Part shown: one piece after another, positions 8,588 through 23,292 of the stretch
Layout of the letters: every line of letters begins with the position of its first letter
How positions within the stretch are numbered: the first letter of the stretch is position 1
Assembly (NCBI GenBank): GCA_937888595.1
Contig: CALARK010000021.1
Span: 248,001-312,000, forward strand
DNA from: an uncultured Sterolibacteriaceae bacterium
GTDB taxonomy: Bacteria; Pseudomonadota; Gammaproteobacteria; Burkholderiales; Rhodocyclaceae
Length of the DNA stretch: 64,000 nucleotides
Direction: 5' to 3'
The notes under the pieces: model-generated
Told to the model about the DNA's origin: nothing
Databases searched by the model: none
Seen by the model: only the letters and a program-made list of their open reading frames with translations
Made by a program: the position numbers and the translations under genes

Positions 8588-9163
8588 TCAAAAAAGTTCT
8601 ATTTCACCGCCCGAGCTTTCGACTTCCTTCATCCGCTCGGCCATGTAATGGTCGAGCGCCTCCCTGACCGGCATGCCGCCGAGCACGGCTTCGAACATCG
8701 CGCTCTCCTCGATCATGGTGTATTTGGTGCGGATGCTGTTCTGCAAACCCTGCCACTCCTCCGGGTCGTAGAGGCGTCGCCGGTCGGCAACGAGTTCCGA
8801 CAGGCCGGCGAGCCCGTGGCAGACATGGTCGAGGCGCTGCACCAGCTTGTCGTAGAACTGGAAGGCGACGATCGCCTGATGCACTTTGCTGGTCACGAGT
8901 CGGGTGTTGTTCTCGATCTCGGACTTGACGAGCCCGTTGCCGACGGTATCCGGCAGCGTGCCGACGGCGGCCTCGATGATCTGCAGGGTTTCGGCCAGCG
9001 AAGTGAACGTATCCGTCAGCACCTCGACGGAGGTATTCGAGTCGCGCATCGCGGCCTCGACCTGGCCGGCGGCGAGTTCGAGCATCAAGACGGTTTCCCT
9101 CACCTGGCTCCAGTCCAGGTCGGGGGCGCTGGCGCGCGAACCGCGCACGGCTTCCTGATTCAT
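8588..9163 (-). CDS. Helical protein with a CheZ-like DxxxQ motif, function unproven
   Basis: 191 residues from an ATG preceded by AGGGAG at a 10-nt spacing. The protein appears wholly alpha-helical and has no membrane segment. Residues 99-114 read VAFQFYDKLVQRLDHV. The D105-x3-Q109 spacing resembles the catalytic DxxxQ of CheZ phosphatases (QDLTGQ in E. coli). CheZ removes phosphate from CheY, and a CheA-type kinase gene lies at the left of the window. The assignment rests on one short motif plus helicity. I do not recognise the family with certainty. Confidence 0.6.
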   Translation of the reverse strand: MNQEAVRGSRASAPDLDWSQVRETVLMLELAAGQVEAAMRDSNTSVEVLTDTFTSLAETLQIIEAAVGTLPDTVGNGLVKSEIENNTRLVTSKVHQAIVAFQFYDKLVQRLDHVCHGLAGLSELVADRRRLYDPEEWQGLQNSIRTKYTMIEESAMFEAVLGGMPVREALDHYMAERMKEVESSGGEIELF

Positions 9164-9210
9164 GTGATGACGGCTCCCTGAATTCCGGCCGTCATCATAA
9201 CCCAAGCCCT

Positions 9211-9678
9211 TTAGTGAGGCTTGACCGCCCCGTCCCGGCCGATGAAATTCACGGGGAATACGACGTTTTCTTCGGCGCTGCGGCTCGGCATGCTTTCATA
9301 GTCGGGCATTTGCGCATCGAGGCCGCTCCCCTGCACCAGCTTCTGGATCAGTATCTGGATCTGTTCATCGAACCAGCCCGGCTCGGTGCGCGTCGGCATG
9401 AAGCGCAGTTCGCGCACGCTGTCCGGCACCTCGTCGGGCGCCAGCACCTCGTTGGCCGCATAGGCGTTGGAAAAGAAGGGGCCGGCGATGAAGCGCATCT
9501 GCCAGTCGCCTTCGCCATCCGATTCGAGGATGAAAATGCGCGCACCTTCGGCGGTCTGCTCCTCGTCCTCGGTGCGATCGCCGAACACGGGCATCGCGGA
9601 AAATGCTGCCTGCCGGCGCTGCATCACAAAGGCCACGGCGTCCTTGAAGGACAGGCGGCCATCATTTTCTTCGCTCAT
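9211..9678 (-). CDS. Conserved hypothetical protein downstream of metH
   Basis: 155 residues from the second of two adjacent ATGs, which has AGGAG at a 6-nt spacing. It is acidic, with no signal peptide or membrane helix. Notable segments are KDAVAFVMQRRQAAF, FILESDGEGDWQMRFIAGP and ENVVFPVNFIGRDG. I do not recognise a family. It begins 20 nt after the metH stop on the same strand, so co-transcription with metH is plausible, but nothing in the sequence links it to methionine synthesis. Confidence 0.65.
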   Translation of the reverse strand: MSEENDGRLSFKDAVAFVMQRRQAAFSAMPVFGDRTEDEEQTAEGARIFILESDGEGDWQMRFIAGPFFSNAYAANEVLAPDEVPDSVRELRFMPTRTEPGWFDEQIQILIQKLVQGSGLDAQMPDYESMPSRSAEENVVFPVNFIGRDGAVKPH

Positions 9679-9697
9679 CATCGTCTCCTGGATGGGG

Positions 9698-13357
<3,660 letters not shown>

Positions 13358-13486
13358 GGGAAAGCGACGGAAGTGGTTGAAATCGGGGAAAATTTTAACA
13401 TGCGACATATATTCGCTTGATTTATGACTTAATCAGCATTACTGTTCTTCGTTCCCCACAAGGACACCCGCACAAAGGACTCGACC

Positions 13487-13879
13487 ATGGAACACCTGAC
13501 TCCAAAAGAGGCTGCCGAATTCCTGCAACACAACCCCAAGGCGCTGTTCATCGATTGCCGCAGCGAGATGGAGTTCCTGTTCGTCGGCCATCCGGCCGGC
13601 GCCCTGCACGTCGCCTGGAACGACGGTCCGGACTGGGAAGTGAACCCCCACTTCGTCGGCGAGGTCAAGAAGCTCGCCGGCCATGTCCATGATCGTCCCG
13701 TCGTGCTGATCTGCCGCAGCGGCAACCGTTCGGTCGATGCCGGCAATGCGCTGGAAGGGGCCGGCTTCACGCGCGTCTACAACGTGCTGCACGGCTTCGA
13801 GGGCGAGCTCGACGACCATCACCACCGCGGCACCGAGAACGGCTGGCGCTTCGACGGGCTGCCCTGGGAGCAGTGCTGA
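13487..13879 (+). CDS. Rhodanese-like domain protein
   Basis: 130 residues, a single rhodanese domain with no signal peptide. The active-site loop is CRSGNRS with C76 as the persulfide cysteine. The CH2A-like element is FIDCRSEMEF and the C-terminal block is VLHGFEGELDD. Such proteins move sulfane sulfur; the acceptor here is unknown. It is divergent from metH and ends 4 nt from the converging flavodoxin-like gene. Another sulfur-carrier gene (double TusA) lies about 31 kb away. Confidence 0.9.
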   Translation: MEHLTPKEAAEFLQHNPKALFIDCRSEMEFLFVGHPAGALHVAWNDGPDWEVNPHFVGEVKKLAGHVHDRPVVLICRSGNRSVDAGNALEGAGFTRVYNVLHGFEGELDDHHHRGTENGWRFDGLPWEQC

Positions 13880-13883
13880 ACGC

Positions 13884-14447
13884 TTACAGCCGGCTACGGT
13901 CGTAGGCCGCCGCCACGGCGGCGACACGTTGGCCGAACAGCTTTGCCGTCGCCAGATCGCCCGGCAGCATCTCGTCCGGGCTACTGTCCGACGGCGACTG
14001 GGCCATCGCACCGCTGGACGAGCCGACAAAATTGATGTCGTTGCGCTGGGCGGCCTTGGTGTTGGAGGGCATCATCCCGGTACCGACCCATACACCGCCA
14101 TGCTGCATCGCCAGCGTGAAGAGGTAGTGCAGCGTCGACAGCTTGTCGCCATTCATGGTCGCGCTGTTGGTGAAGCCGGCGAACAGCTTGTTCTTCCAGC
14201 CCTGGGCGAACCAGGCCTTGCTGGATGCGTCGGCGAATTTCTTGAACTGCCAGCTCACCGAGCCCATGTAGGTCGGCGAACCCATGATGATGGCGTCGGC
14301 GGCGGCGAGGATGTCCCAGCCGTCGCCGGGCAGATTGCCGTCGGCGTCGATGGAAACGAGTTGTGCACCGGCCCCCGCGGCGACCACCTCGGCCATGCGT
14401 AGTGTGTGGCCATAGCCGGAATGGAAGACAACGGCGATTTTGCTCAT
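13884..14447 (-). CDS. Flavodoxin-like / NADPH-dependent FMN reductase family protein
   Basis: 187 residues with a flavodoxin fold. The phosphate loop is HSGYGHTLRMAE, and GSPTYMGSVSWQFKKF is the flavin-contact loop. It resembles WrbA-type flavoproteins in the central motif. The substrate cannot be told from sequence. The start ATG has AGGAG at a good distance. It lies 26 nt downstream of the pirin gene, so the two are probably transcribed together and opposite to the LysR regulator. Confidence 0.82.
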   Translation of the reverse strand: MSKIAVVFHSGYGHTLRMAEVVAAGAGAQLVSIDADGNLPGDGWDILAAADAIIMGSPTYMGSVSWQFKKFADASSKAWFAQGWKNKLFAGFTNSATMNGDKLSTLHYLFTLAMQHGGVWVGTGMMPSNTKAAQRNDINFVGSSSGAMAQSPSDSSPDEMLPGDLATAKLFGQRVAAVAAAYDRSRL

Positions 14448-14473
14448 GTGTGGCTCCTGTAGGGTTGTAAGGG

Positions 14474-15346
14474 TCAGGCAAGGCGACCGTCGCGAAAATC
14501 CATGACGGCCTGGTAGATCTGCTGCTGGGTATTCATGACGAAAGGGCCGTGCTGGGCGATCGGTTCGGCGAGCGGCCGTCCGGCGAACAGCATGACGCGC
14601 GCCTCGGTCGCGGCGACGAGGCGGACGCCATCCGCCGCCTCGTCGTCGGCAGGATTGGCGAGGATCGCCAGCCGGCGGGCCGGCACGCGCGTCCCCTCCA
14701 CCGTCACGCTGCCCTGATGGACGAAGAAGCAGGCGTTGTGTGCGGCGGGCAGCGGCTGGTCGAAGGAGGAACCGGCCGGCAGGATCAGGTCGAGCATCAG
14801 CGGCGCGGTGGCCGGACGTACGACGGCACCGGCGACGCCGTGGCTCGCACCCGCGATGACGGTCGCGCCGACGCCCTCGGCCGTCCGGAAGCGTGGCAAC
14901 TCGGCAGCGCCGTAGTTGCGGTAGGACGGCGCGCACATCTTGTCGCCGGAGGGCAGGTTGAGCCAGAACTGGAAACCTTCCATGCGCCCGTCTTCCTGCT
15001 CCGGTAGTTCGGAATGCACGAGGCCGCGGCCGACGGTCATCCACTGCATGCCGCCGTTTTCGATCAGGCCCTCGTGGCCGGCGCTGTCGCGGTGGCGCAT
15101 GCGCCCGGCCAGCATGTAGGTGACGGTTTCGAAGCCGCGGTGCGGATGGTCCGGGAAGCCGGCGATGTAGTCCTCGAGATCATCGGTGGCGAAAACATCG
15201 AGCATCAGCCACGGATCGAGGCGGCGCTGCAGGTCCTGCGTCAGCACGCGGGTCAGCCGCACGCCGGCACCGTCGGTCGTCTCGAGACCTTCCACCTGGC
15301 GCTCGATGCGGCGCGAGCGGCGGATGGGCGAATCGGTCGGGGTCAT
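14474..15346 (-). CDS. Pirin family protein
   Basis: 290 residues of bicupin fold. The metal-binding N-terminal cupin has FPDHPHRGFETVTYMLAG, then GGMQWMTVGRGLVHSE, where the His and Glu residues are the usual iron ligands. Some bacterial pirins are quercetin 2,3-dioxygenases, others are regulators; no assignment is possible here. The start was chosen at the ATG with AGGAG (an upstream ATG would add nine residues). Divergent from a LysR gene across 89 nt, which suggests that this regulator controls the pirin-flavodoxin pair. Confidence 0.9.
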   Translation of the reverse strand: MTPTDSPIRRSRRIERQVEGLETTDGAGVRLTRVLTQDLQRRLDPWLMLDVFATDDLEDYIAGFPDHPHRGFETVTYMLAGRMRHRDSAGHEGLIENGGMQWMTVGRGLVHSELPEQEDGRMEGFQFWLNLPSGDKMCAPSYRNYGAAELPRFRTAEGVGATVIAGASHGVAGAVVRPATAPLMLDLILPAGSSFDQPLPAAHNACFFVHQGSVTVEGTRVPARRLAILANPADDEAADGVRLVAATEARVMLFAGRPLAEPIAQHGPFVMNTQQQIYQAVMDFRDGRLA

Positions 15347-15370
15347 GGCGTTCTCCTGTTTCGGTCGAGT

Positions 15371-15388
15371 CACCTCAATGTATTGGTG
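15371..15388. promoter_or_regulatory. Candidate LysR operator between pirin and LysR genes
   Basis: An 18-nt imperfect inverted repeat (CACC arm, 10-nt spacer, GGTG arm) in the divergent intergenic space. LysR-type regulators usually bind such partial dyads in the gap they share with a target. The match is by position and symmetry only. Confidence 0.3.
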
Positions 15389-15435
15389 ACGAATGAAAAA
15401 CAGAAGACGGCAATTTGGATAAGATTGTTGCTCTT

Positions 15436-16350
15436 ATGGAACAAATATCCCCGGACGATCTCTTGCTGTTCGCACGTGTGATGGAACTGGGCAGCTTCAG
15501 TCGCGCCGCCGAGCGGCTCAGGCTACCGAAATCCACCGTCTCGCGGCGCATCGCGCAACTCGAAAGCCGGCTGGGCGAACGGCTGATCGTGCGGACCACG
15601 CGCCGTCTCGCCATCACCGACTTTGGTCGCGAACTGCTCGCCCATGCGCGCCAGGTGGCGGCCGAAGTCGAAGCGGTGCAGGCGCTGACCGATTACCGCC
15701 AGGCGCAGCCCTCGGGCCGCCTGCGTGTGTCGATGCCGAGCGATTTCGCCACCCTGATGCTGGCCGATATGCTGGCGGCCTTCACCGTGCTGCATCCGGC
15801 CGTGACGCTGGAAATCGACCTGTCGCCGCGCCGCGTCGACCTGCTCGGCGAAGGCTTCGACCTCGCCATCCGCATGGGCGACCTGCCGGACGATGGGCTG
15901 CTGGTGGGACGCCGGCTGGCGGAGTTCTCCGGCGGGCTCTACGCCGCGCCGGGCTATCTGGCCGATCGCGGCGAACCGGCCGTGCCCGACGAACTCGGCC
16001 GCCATGCAGCGCTGTGCCTGCTCGGCCGGACGGGCGAACCGGAACCGTGGACGCTGGTCGGGCCGGAAGGCGCCGGCTGGTCAGGTCAGCTCGGGAATCG
16101 TGTCGGCGCCAATTCGCCGGAATTGCTGATCGCCCTGGCGCGGGCCGGTGCCGGCATCGCCGCCGTGCCCGACACCTTCGCGATGACGGCCGTGCGCGCC
16201 GGCCAGTTGCGACGCGTGCTGCCGGCCTGGCGCACGCCGTCACATGTCGCGTGGGTGGTTTTCCCCGGCCGGCGCCTGATGCCGGCCAAGACGCGCGCCT
16301 TCATCGACATGCTCGATGCGGCGCTGGTTCGACCCTTGGGAAATCAGTAG
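15436..16350 (+). CDS. LysR-family transcriptional regulator
   Basis: 304 residues from the ATG; a TTG 21 nt upstream is a less likely start. The N-terminal winged helix-turn-helix reads LLLFARVMELGSFSRAAERL then PKSTVSRRIAQLESRLG. A LysR substrate-binding domain follows (SGRLRVSMPSDFA, GEGFDLAIRMG, GAGIAAVP). It belongs to the large group close to Pseudomonas and Burkholderia pirin or quinone-reductase regulators. Its ligand is unknown. The likely targets are itself and the divergent pirin-flavodoxin genes. Its end overlaps the converging infA by 7 nt. Confidence 0.9.
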   Translation: MEQISPDDLLLFARVMELGSFSRAAERLRLPKSTVSRRIAQLESRLGERLIVRTTRRLAITDFGRELLAHARQVAAEVEAVQALTDYRQAQPSGRLRVSMPSDFATLMLADMLAAFTVLHPAVTLEIDLSPRRVDLLGEGFDLAIRMGDLPDDGLLVGRRLAEFSGGLYAAPGYLADRGEPAVPDELGRHAALCLLGRTGEPEPWTLVGPEGAGWSGQLGNRVGANSPELLIALARAGAGIAAVPDTFAMTAVRAGQLRRVLPAWRTPSHVAWVVFPGRRLMPAKTRAFIDMLDAALVRPLGNQ

Positions 16351-16607
16351 CGCTTGCGGGGTGCCGCGGCGGGTCCCGGGGTACGGCCCTCGATATGGCG
16401 GAAATTGATGCGCCCCTTGCTGAGGTCGTAGGGGGACAGTTCGAGGGTGACCTTATCGCCGGCGAGGATGCGGATGTGGTGCTTGCGCATCTTCCCCGCG
16501 CTGTAGGCGACGAGGATGTGGCCGTTGTCGAGGGTGACGCGATAACGCGAATCGGGCAGCACTTCGTCGACCACCCCGTTCATTTCGATGAGTTCTTCCT
16601 TGGCCAT
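16344..16607 (-). CDS. infA: Translation initiation factor IF-1, long form
   Basis: 87 residues. MAKEELIEMNGVVDEVLPDS starts the OB fold, and MRKHHIRILAGDKVTLELSPYDLSKGRI follows in two strands. IF-1 occupies the ribosomal A site during initiation. Standard bacterial IF-1 has about 72 residues; this one carries a basic Pro/Ala tail (RTPGPAAAPRKRY). The start is fixed by AGGAG and by family alignment. It lies next to a cold-shock gene and away from ribosomal-protein operons, as is common for the second infA copy of betaproteobacteria. Confidence 0.93.
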   Translation of the reverse strand: MAKEELIEMNGVVDEVLPDSRYRVTLDNGHILVAYSAGKMRKHHIRILAGDKVTLELSPYDLSKGRINFRHIEGRTPGPAAAPRKRY

Positions 16608-16640
16608 CTGTTCTCCTGTGTCCTGTGGAAAGGCTGAAAT

Positions 16641-16665
16641 GAAAAAGCCCGGCACAGGCCGGGCT
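16641..16665 (-). terminator. Rho-independent terminator downstream of the cold-shock gene
   Basis: An 8-bp perfect stem (AGCCCGGC with GCCGGGCT) around a 4-nt loop, followed on the minus strand by a run of T. It lies between the cold-shock gene and infA. Confidence 0.7.
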
Positions 16666-16687
16666 CTTCCGGTCGAGCAACGTCAAC

Positions 16688-16706
16688 GCCCGGCCAGCGG
16701 CCGGGC
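16688..16706 (-). other. Second GC hairpin just after the cold-shock stop codon
   Basis: Perfect 8-bp inverted repeat (GCCCGGCC, loop AGC, GGCCGGGC) 7 nt beyond the cold-shock stop and without a T run. It may protect the 3' end of the transcript, in tandem with the terminator 23 nt further on. Confidence 0.45.
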
Positions 16707-16713
16707 ACGTCGC

Positions 16714-16920
16714 TCAGTCGAGCGAGCGGATGTTCGACGCCTGCTGGCCCTTGGGGCCGGTGGTGATGTCGAAGCTGACGCGCTGGCCTTCCTTGAGGGT
16801 CTTGAAGCCCTGGCTCTGAATCGCGGAGAAATGCGCGAACAGATCTTCACCGCCGCCCTCGGGCGTGATGAAACCAAAACCTTTCGAATCGTTGAACCAC
16901 TTCACGGTACCTGATGCCAT
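16714..16920 (-). CDS. cspA: Cold-shock protein, CspA family
   Basis: 68 residues, one cold-shock domain with RNP1 (KGFGFITPE) and RNP2 (DLFAHFSAI), which bind single-stranded RNA or DNA. MASGTVKWFNDSKGFG is the usual N-terminus. AAAGGA precedes the ATG. The leader is long, about 140 nt or more, and contains short hairpins, as known for temperature-responsive csp mRNAs. Induction by cold is not shown by the sequence. Confidence 0.95.
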   Translation of the reverse strand: MASGTVKWFNDSKGFGFITPEGGGEDLFAHFSAIQSQGFKTLKEGQRVSFDITTGPKGQQASNIRSLD

Positions 16921-17060
16921 TCTTGAATATCCTTTTAAAACATAATGATGGGGATACATCCCCGGATGGGACGACTATCAAGACGGCGGGGTGATGAAGG
17001 GAAAAAACCCGCGGGAACCGCACGGCAACCTTGGGCATAACACCGAACAACAATTACACT
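16921..17060 (-). promoter_or_regulatory. Probable structured 5' leader of the cold-shock gene
   Basis: AT-richer than its surroundings, with a perfect short hairpin at 16950-16963 (GGGGAT, AC, ATCCCC) and a CCCGCGGG element near 17010. No other gene is visible here. The leader assignment is inferred from position and from csp genes in general. Confidence 0.35.
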
Positions 17061-17121
17061 GCTTGAAAATCGTGCCGCGCACTATGCGCCCGTTTTGCCA
17101 ACAACGCAATGAATTTCATAA

Positions 17122-17145
17122 AAAAGTTGGCGCTGGCGGGACGGC
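17122..17145 (+). repeat. 24-nt dispersed repeat, copy 4 (22/24), intergenic
   Basis: Forward copy with two C-to-T changes, between the cold-shock leader and the ScsD-like gene, 48 nt before the latter's start. Confidence 0.75.
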
Positions 17146-17192
17146 AGTTCACTCCTGACAACACGCACAAGCTGTCCCTGTAACATCCGGCC

Positions 17193-17741
17193 ATGCGCCT
17201 GCCCCGCCCCCATGCCCTGCTGACCGCCCTGCGCGACCCCCGCCGCTGGAAGCGCTGGGGTACCGAAGCCCTGATCCTGATCGCCATCGTCGGCGCCGTC
17301 ACCGCCTGGCAGAACCGCGGCCTCGCCTCGGGCAGCGCCCCCCCGCTCGAAGGCGTGCGCACCGACGGCAGCCACGTGAAACTCGGCGCCAGCGGGACGG
17401 CGGGCAAGGCGACCCTCGTCGTGTTCTGGGCCACCTGGTGCAAGGTCTGCCGCGCCGAAGCCGGCAATATCGAGTCCGTCGCCGCCGACTGGCCGGTCAT
17501 CACCGTGGCCATGCAGTCCGGCGACCGGGACGAAGTGCGCGCCTACCTCGCCGACAAGGGACTGAAGACGCCCGCGCTCGAGGACGACGACAGCATCATC
17601 TCGAAAGCCTGGGCCGTCCGCGTCGTCCCCGCGCATTTCATCGTCGACGGCACAGGCAACATCCGCTTCCGCGTCGTCGGCTACACCACCACCCTCGGCC
17701 TGCGCGCCCGCCTCTGGTGGGCGCAGAACGTTTCCGCATGA
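17193..17741 (+). CDS. Membrane-anchored thioredoxin-like protein, ScsD/TlpA type
   Basis: 182 residues. One N-terminal membrane helix (about 25-40) is followed by a periplasmic thioredoxin fold with FWATWCKVC (C83, C86). PAHFIVD has Pro-Ala where thioredoxins have cis-Pro. The C-terminal block GLRARLWWAQN resembles Salmonella ScsD (suppressor of copper sensitivity). A role in periplasmic disulfide reduction is inferred. No scsB/scsC partner is near. The stop overlaps the start of the MFS gene (ATGA). Confidence 0.82.
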   Translation: MRLPRPHALLTALRDPRRWKRWGTEALILIAIVGAVTAWQNRGLASGSAPPLEGVRTDGSHVKLGASGTAGKATLVVFWATWCKVCRAEAGNIESVAADWPVITVAMQSGDRDEVRAYLADKGLKTPALEDDDSIISKAWAVRVVPAHFIVDGTGNIRFRVVGYTTTLGLRARLWWAQNVSA

Positions 17742-19030
17742 ATCCGCCACCGATCAGACTGGCATGGACCGTCTGGGGCCTCGGCGCCCTGCTCTACCTG
17801 TTCGCCTTCTACCAGCGCGTCGCCCCGGCGGTGATGACCGACCAGTTGATGGCCGACTTCGCCATCGGCGGGGCGGCGCTCGGCAACCTCTCGGCTTTCT
17901 ATTTCTATGCCTACGTGGCGATGCAGATTCCCACCGGGGTGATGTCCGACCGCTTCGGCCCGCGCCGCGTGCTCGCCGCGGGGGCCGGCATCGCCGCCAT
18001 CGGGAGCCTGCTGTTCGCCTTCGCGCCGAGCTTCGGCTGGGCCGGCTTCGGGCGGCTGCTGGTCGGCGCCTCGGTCGCCGTCGCCTTCGTGTCGACGCTC
18101 AAGCTCGCCAGCCACTGGTTCCCGCCGCAGAAGTACGCGCTCGCCTCGGGCATGGCGCTGTTCTTCGGCGTCAGCGGCGGCGTGATGGCCGGCGTGCCGC
18201 TGCGCCTGCTGGTCGAGGCCTTCGGCTGGCGCATGGTCATGGGCAGCGCCGGCATCTTCGCGACGCTGCTGTGTGCGGCGATCTGGCTGCTAGTGCGCGA
18301 CGACCCCACCCAGCGCGGCTACACGAGCTACCATCAAGGCAGCGCCAGCCGCGATGACGACGCCCGCACGCCACATGAACACGCGCCCATCGTCGCCGGC
18401 CTGGTCGAGACGCTGTCCTACCGCAACACCTGGCTGCTGATGCTGGCGCCGATCGGTTTCTCGGGTGCGGTGCTCACCTTCGGCGGGCTGTGGGGCGTGC
18501 CCTGGCTGCGGCAGGTGCACGGCCTCGACCCGAAGGCCGCCGCCGCCGTGACCTCGACGCTGCTCGCCGCCTGGGCGCTCGGCGGCCCGCTGCTCGGCAG
18601 CTGGTCCCAGCGCATGGGGCGGCGCAAGCCGCTCTACCTGATCAGCGGCGCCATCGCCTGCATCGGCTGGGCCGCGGTGATCTTCCTGCCGTTGCCGCTG
18701 TGGCTGATGATCCCGCTGCTGGTCGTCATCGGCTTCACCTCGGGCAACATCATCATCGGCTTCGCCTGGGCCAAGGAATCCGTGCCGCTGCGCCTGATGG
18801 GCACCACCTCGGGCGTGGTCAACATGGGCCCGCTGCTCGGCGGCGTCTTCCTGCAGCCGGGCGTCGGCTGGCTGCTCGACCGTGGCTGGGGCGGCGAACA
18901 GGACGGCGGCGTGCGCCTCTACGACCCCGCCACGTGGCAGAACGGCTTCGCGCTGATGTTCGTGACCGTCCTGCTGGCGCTCGCCTGCGTGCCCTTCGCC
19001 CGCGAGACGCACTGCCGGCAGGCCGGCTAG
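17738..19030 (+). CDS. Major facilitator superfamily transporter
   Basis: 430 residues with about 12 predicted membrane helices. The motif-A-like loop is SDRFGPRRVLAAG after helix 2, with a second version, SQRMGRRKPLYL, between the halves. The N-terminus LYLFAFYQRVAPAV resembles the D-galactonate/hexuronate-type branch, but the substrate is not predictable. Translationally coupled to the ScsD-like gene by an ATGA overlap. It ends directly against the converging hybrid kinase gene with no spacer. Confidence 0.85.
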   Translation: MNPPPIRLAWTVWGLGALLYLFAFYQRVAPAVMTDQLMADFAIGGAALGNLSAFYFYAYVAMQIPTGVMSDRFGPRRVLAAGAGIAAIGSLLFAFAPSFGWAGFGRLLVGASVAVAFVSTLKLASHWFPPQKYALASGMALFFGVSGGVMAGVPLRLLVEAFGWRMVMGSAGIFATLLCAAIWLLVRDDPTQRGYTSYHQGSASRDDDARTPHEHAPIVAGLVETLSYRNTWLLMLAPIGFSGAVLTFGGLWGVPWLRQVHGLDPKAAAAVTSTLLAAWALGGPLLGSWSQRMGRRKPLYLISGAIACIGWAAVIFLPLPLWLMIPLLVVIGFTSGNIIIGFAWAKESVPLRLMGTTSGVVNMGPLLGGVFLQPGVGWLLDRGWGGEQDGGVRLYDPATWQNGFALMFVTVLLALACVPFARETHCRQAG

Positions 19031-21921
<2,891 letters not shown>

Positions 21922-21925
<4 letters not shown>

Positions 21926-23142
21926 GGCAGCGTGTCGCCCTTGAGGAATTTCAGCGCATACGAAGGAGGGCGGCCGAGTTCATGCGCGAGCGCGTTGACT
22001 TCCTGCTTGAGGGCGATCATGCGCAATTCGCGCTCGATCGCGGCCTGGTTGAAGCGTTCGAGCTCTTCGTTGCGATGCTGGAGTTCGGTTTCAGCCTCCT
22101 TGAGCGCCGAGATGTCGATACAGAACTCGATGGCGGAATCGCCGCCCAGCGCGCTGCCGGCAAACAGGAGCCAGAGGCGACGACCGTCCTTGCAGAGATA
22201 CTCCTTCTGATAGGGGCCGATGCGTCCGGTCTGGTTCAACTTGACCATCTCGTCCTGGCTCACCGCGATGTATTCCGGCGGGGTGAGCCGCTGCCAGGTC
22301 AATACGCCAGTCTCGAGGTCGCTGCGGTCGTAGCCGACCAAGTTCAGGAAGGTCGTGTTGGCCTCCGTCAGCCGACCACTCGCCGTATCCCAGAACATGA
22401 CGCCGACCACGGGGTTGTCGATGACTTTTTGCAGGCTGGCGTTGCTGTCGCGCATCTTCTCTTCGGCCTGTTTTCGCTCGGTGATGTCGCGCGAAATGCC
22501 GAAGATGCCGTAGATGACGCCATCGGCGTCGTGCAGAGGGCCCTTGGTGGCGAGGAAGGTACGGCGGCCGCTCGGGGTATCGATCACTTCCTCGTTGGTC
22601 TCGATCTGCCCCGTCGCCATGACGCGCCGGCCGATCTGTATCAGCATCTCCGCCTGGTCTGGCGGAAAGAGGGCGCAGTCGTCGCGGCCCAGCACCGCCT
22701 CGACGGGCTGGCCGATGAAGCTCGCGGCTGCCCGGTTGAACAGCAAATAGCGGCCTTCCGCGTCCTTCGCGAAAATCGCATCGTCCGAGCTTTCGACCAG
22801 CATATCGATCAGCTGCAGGCTGCGCTGCTGCAACAGCAGCGCCTCAAGCTCGCGCCGGTGGGCAGTCTGCAACTGGCCGACGAGCTGCCGCACCAGCACG
22901 TAGAGCAGCAGGGAGGTCACGGCGACGAACAGCCAGCCCTTGACCATGCTGGCCTGAACGAGCAGGTCATGGTCCCTGAATAGCAGGCCCATCGCCCGAT
23001 CGGACAGCAGGATCCACAGGCTGGCGAAGATCGCATAGGCGAGGACGACCTGAAAAGCGCCGCGCCACGGTCCGGAAGGTGGGTGGGGTTCAGTCATTCG
23101 GCCAGTTGTACGCGAAAAAGCATGCTCTTGTTCTGCGTCCAT
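21922..23142 (-). CDS. Membrane PAS-domain sensor protein without a kinase domain
   Basis: About 406 residues (start uncertain; ATGs at 23142 and 23097 both lack a clear ribosome site). Two membrane helices (VVLAYAIFASLWILLS and LFVAVTSLLLYVLV) flank a short periplasmic loop. Two PAS domains follow, the first ending DGVIYGIFGISRDITERK. The tail RELRMIALKQEVNALAHELG is a coiled coil often seen at the end of sensors that precede a hybrid kinase. No HisKA, GGDEF or EAL is present. It probably signals through the overlapping downstream hybrid kinase (inference). Confidence 0.8.
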
Positions 23143-23292
23143 TAGCACACAATACCGCGCAGAAGTCGTTGAACCAAGTCAAAATTCATCGGCCGGTAGG
23201 CCATCGGCTTATTCAGACAATAAGAAAAAGTGTCTGTTGCGCTGCAACGCAGGCCGTTAAAGTGCGCTTTTCGCCATTCGAGGAGAGGTTTC

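Noticed and set aside
8577..8600. AGAAC/GTTCT hairpin between the DUF1840 and CheZ-like genes
   Set aside because: Interrupted stem overlapping a coding end and no T run. Too weak to call a terminator.
13402..13416. GCGA/TCGC dyad upstream of metH as a MetR, SAM or cobalamin-related element
   Set aside because: Only four base pairs per arm, no match to the MetR consensus, and no riboswitch-like structure.
23169..23182. TTGAACCAAGTCAA between the PAS sensor and fbp, FNR-like
   Set aside because: One arm is off consensus and there is no correctly spaced -10 for either gene.
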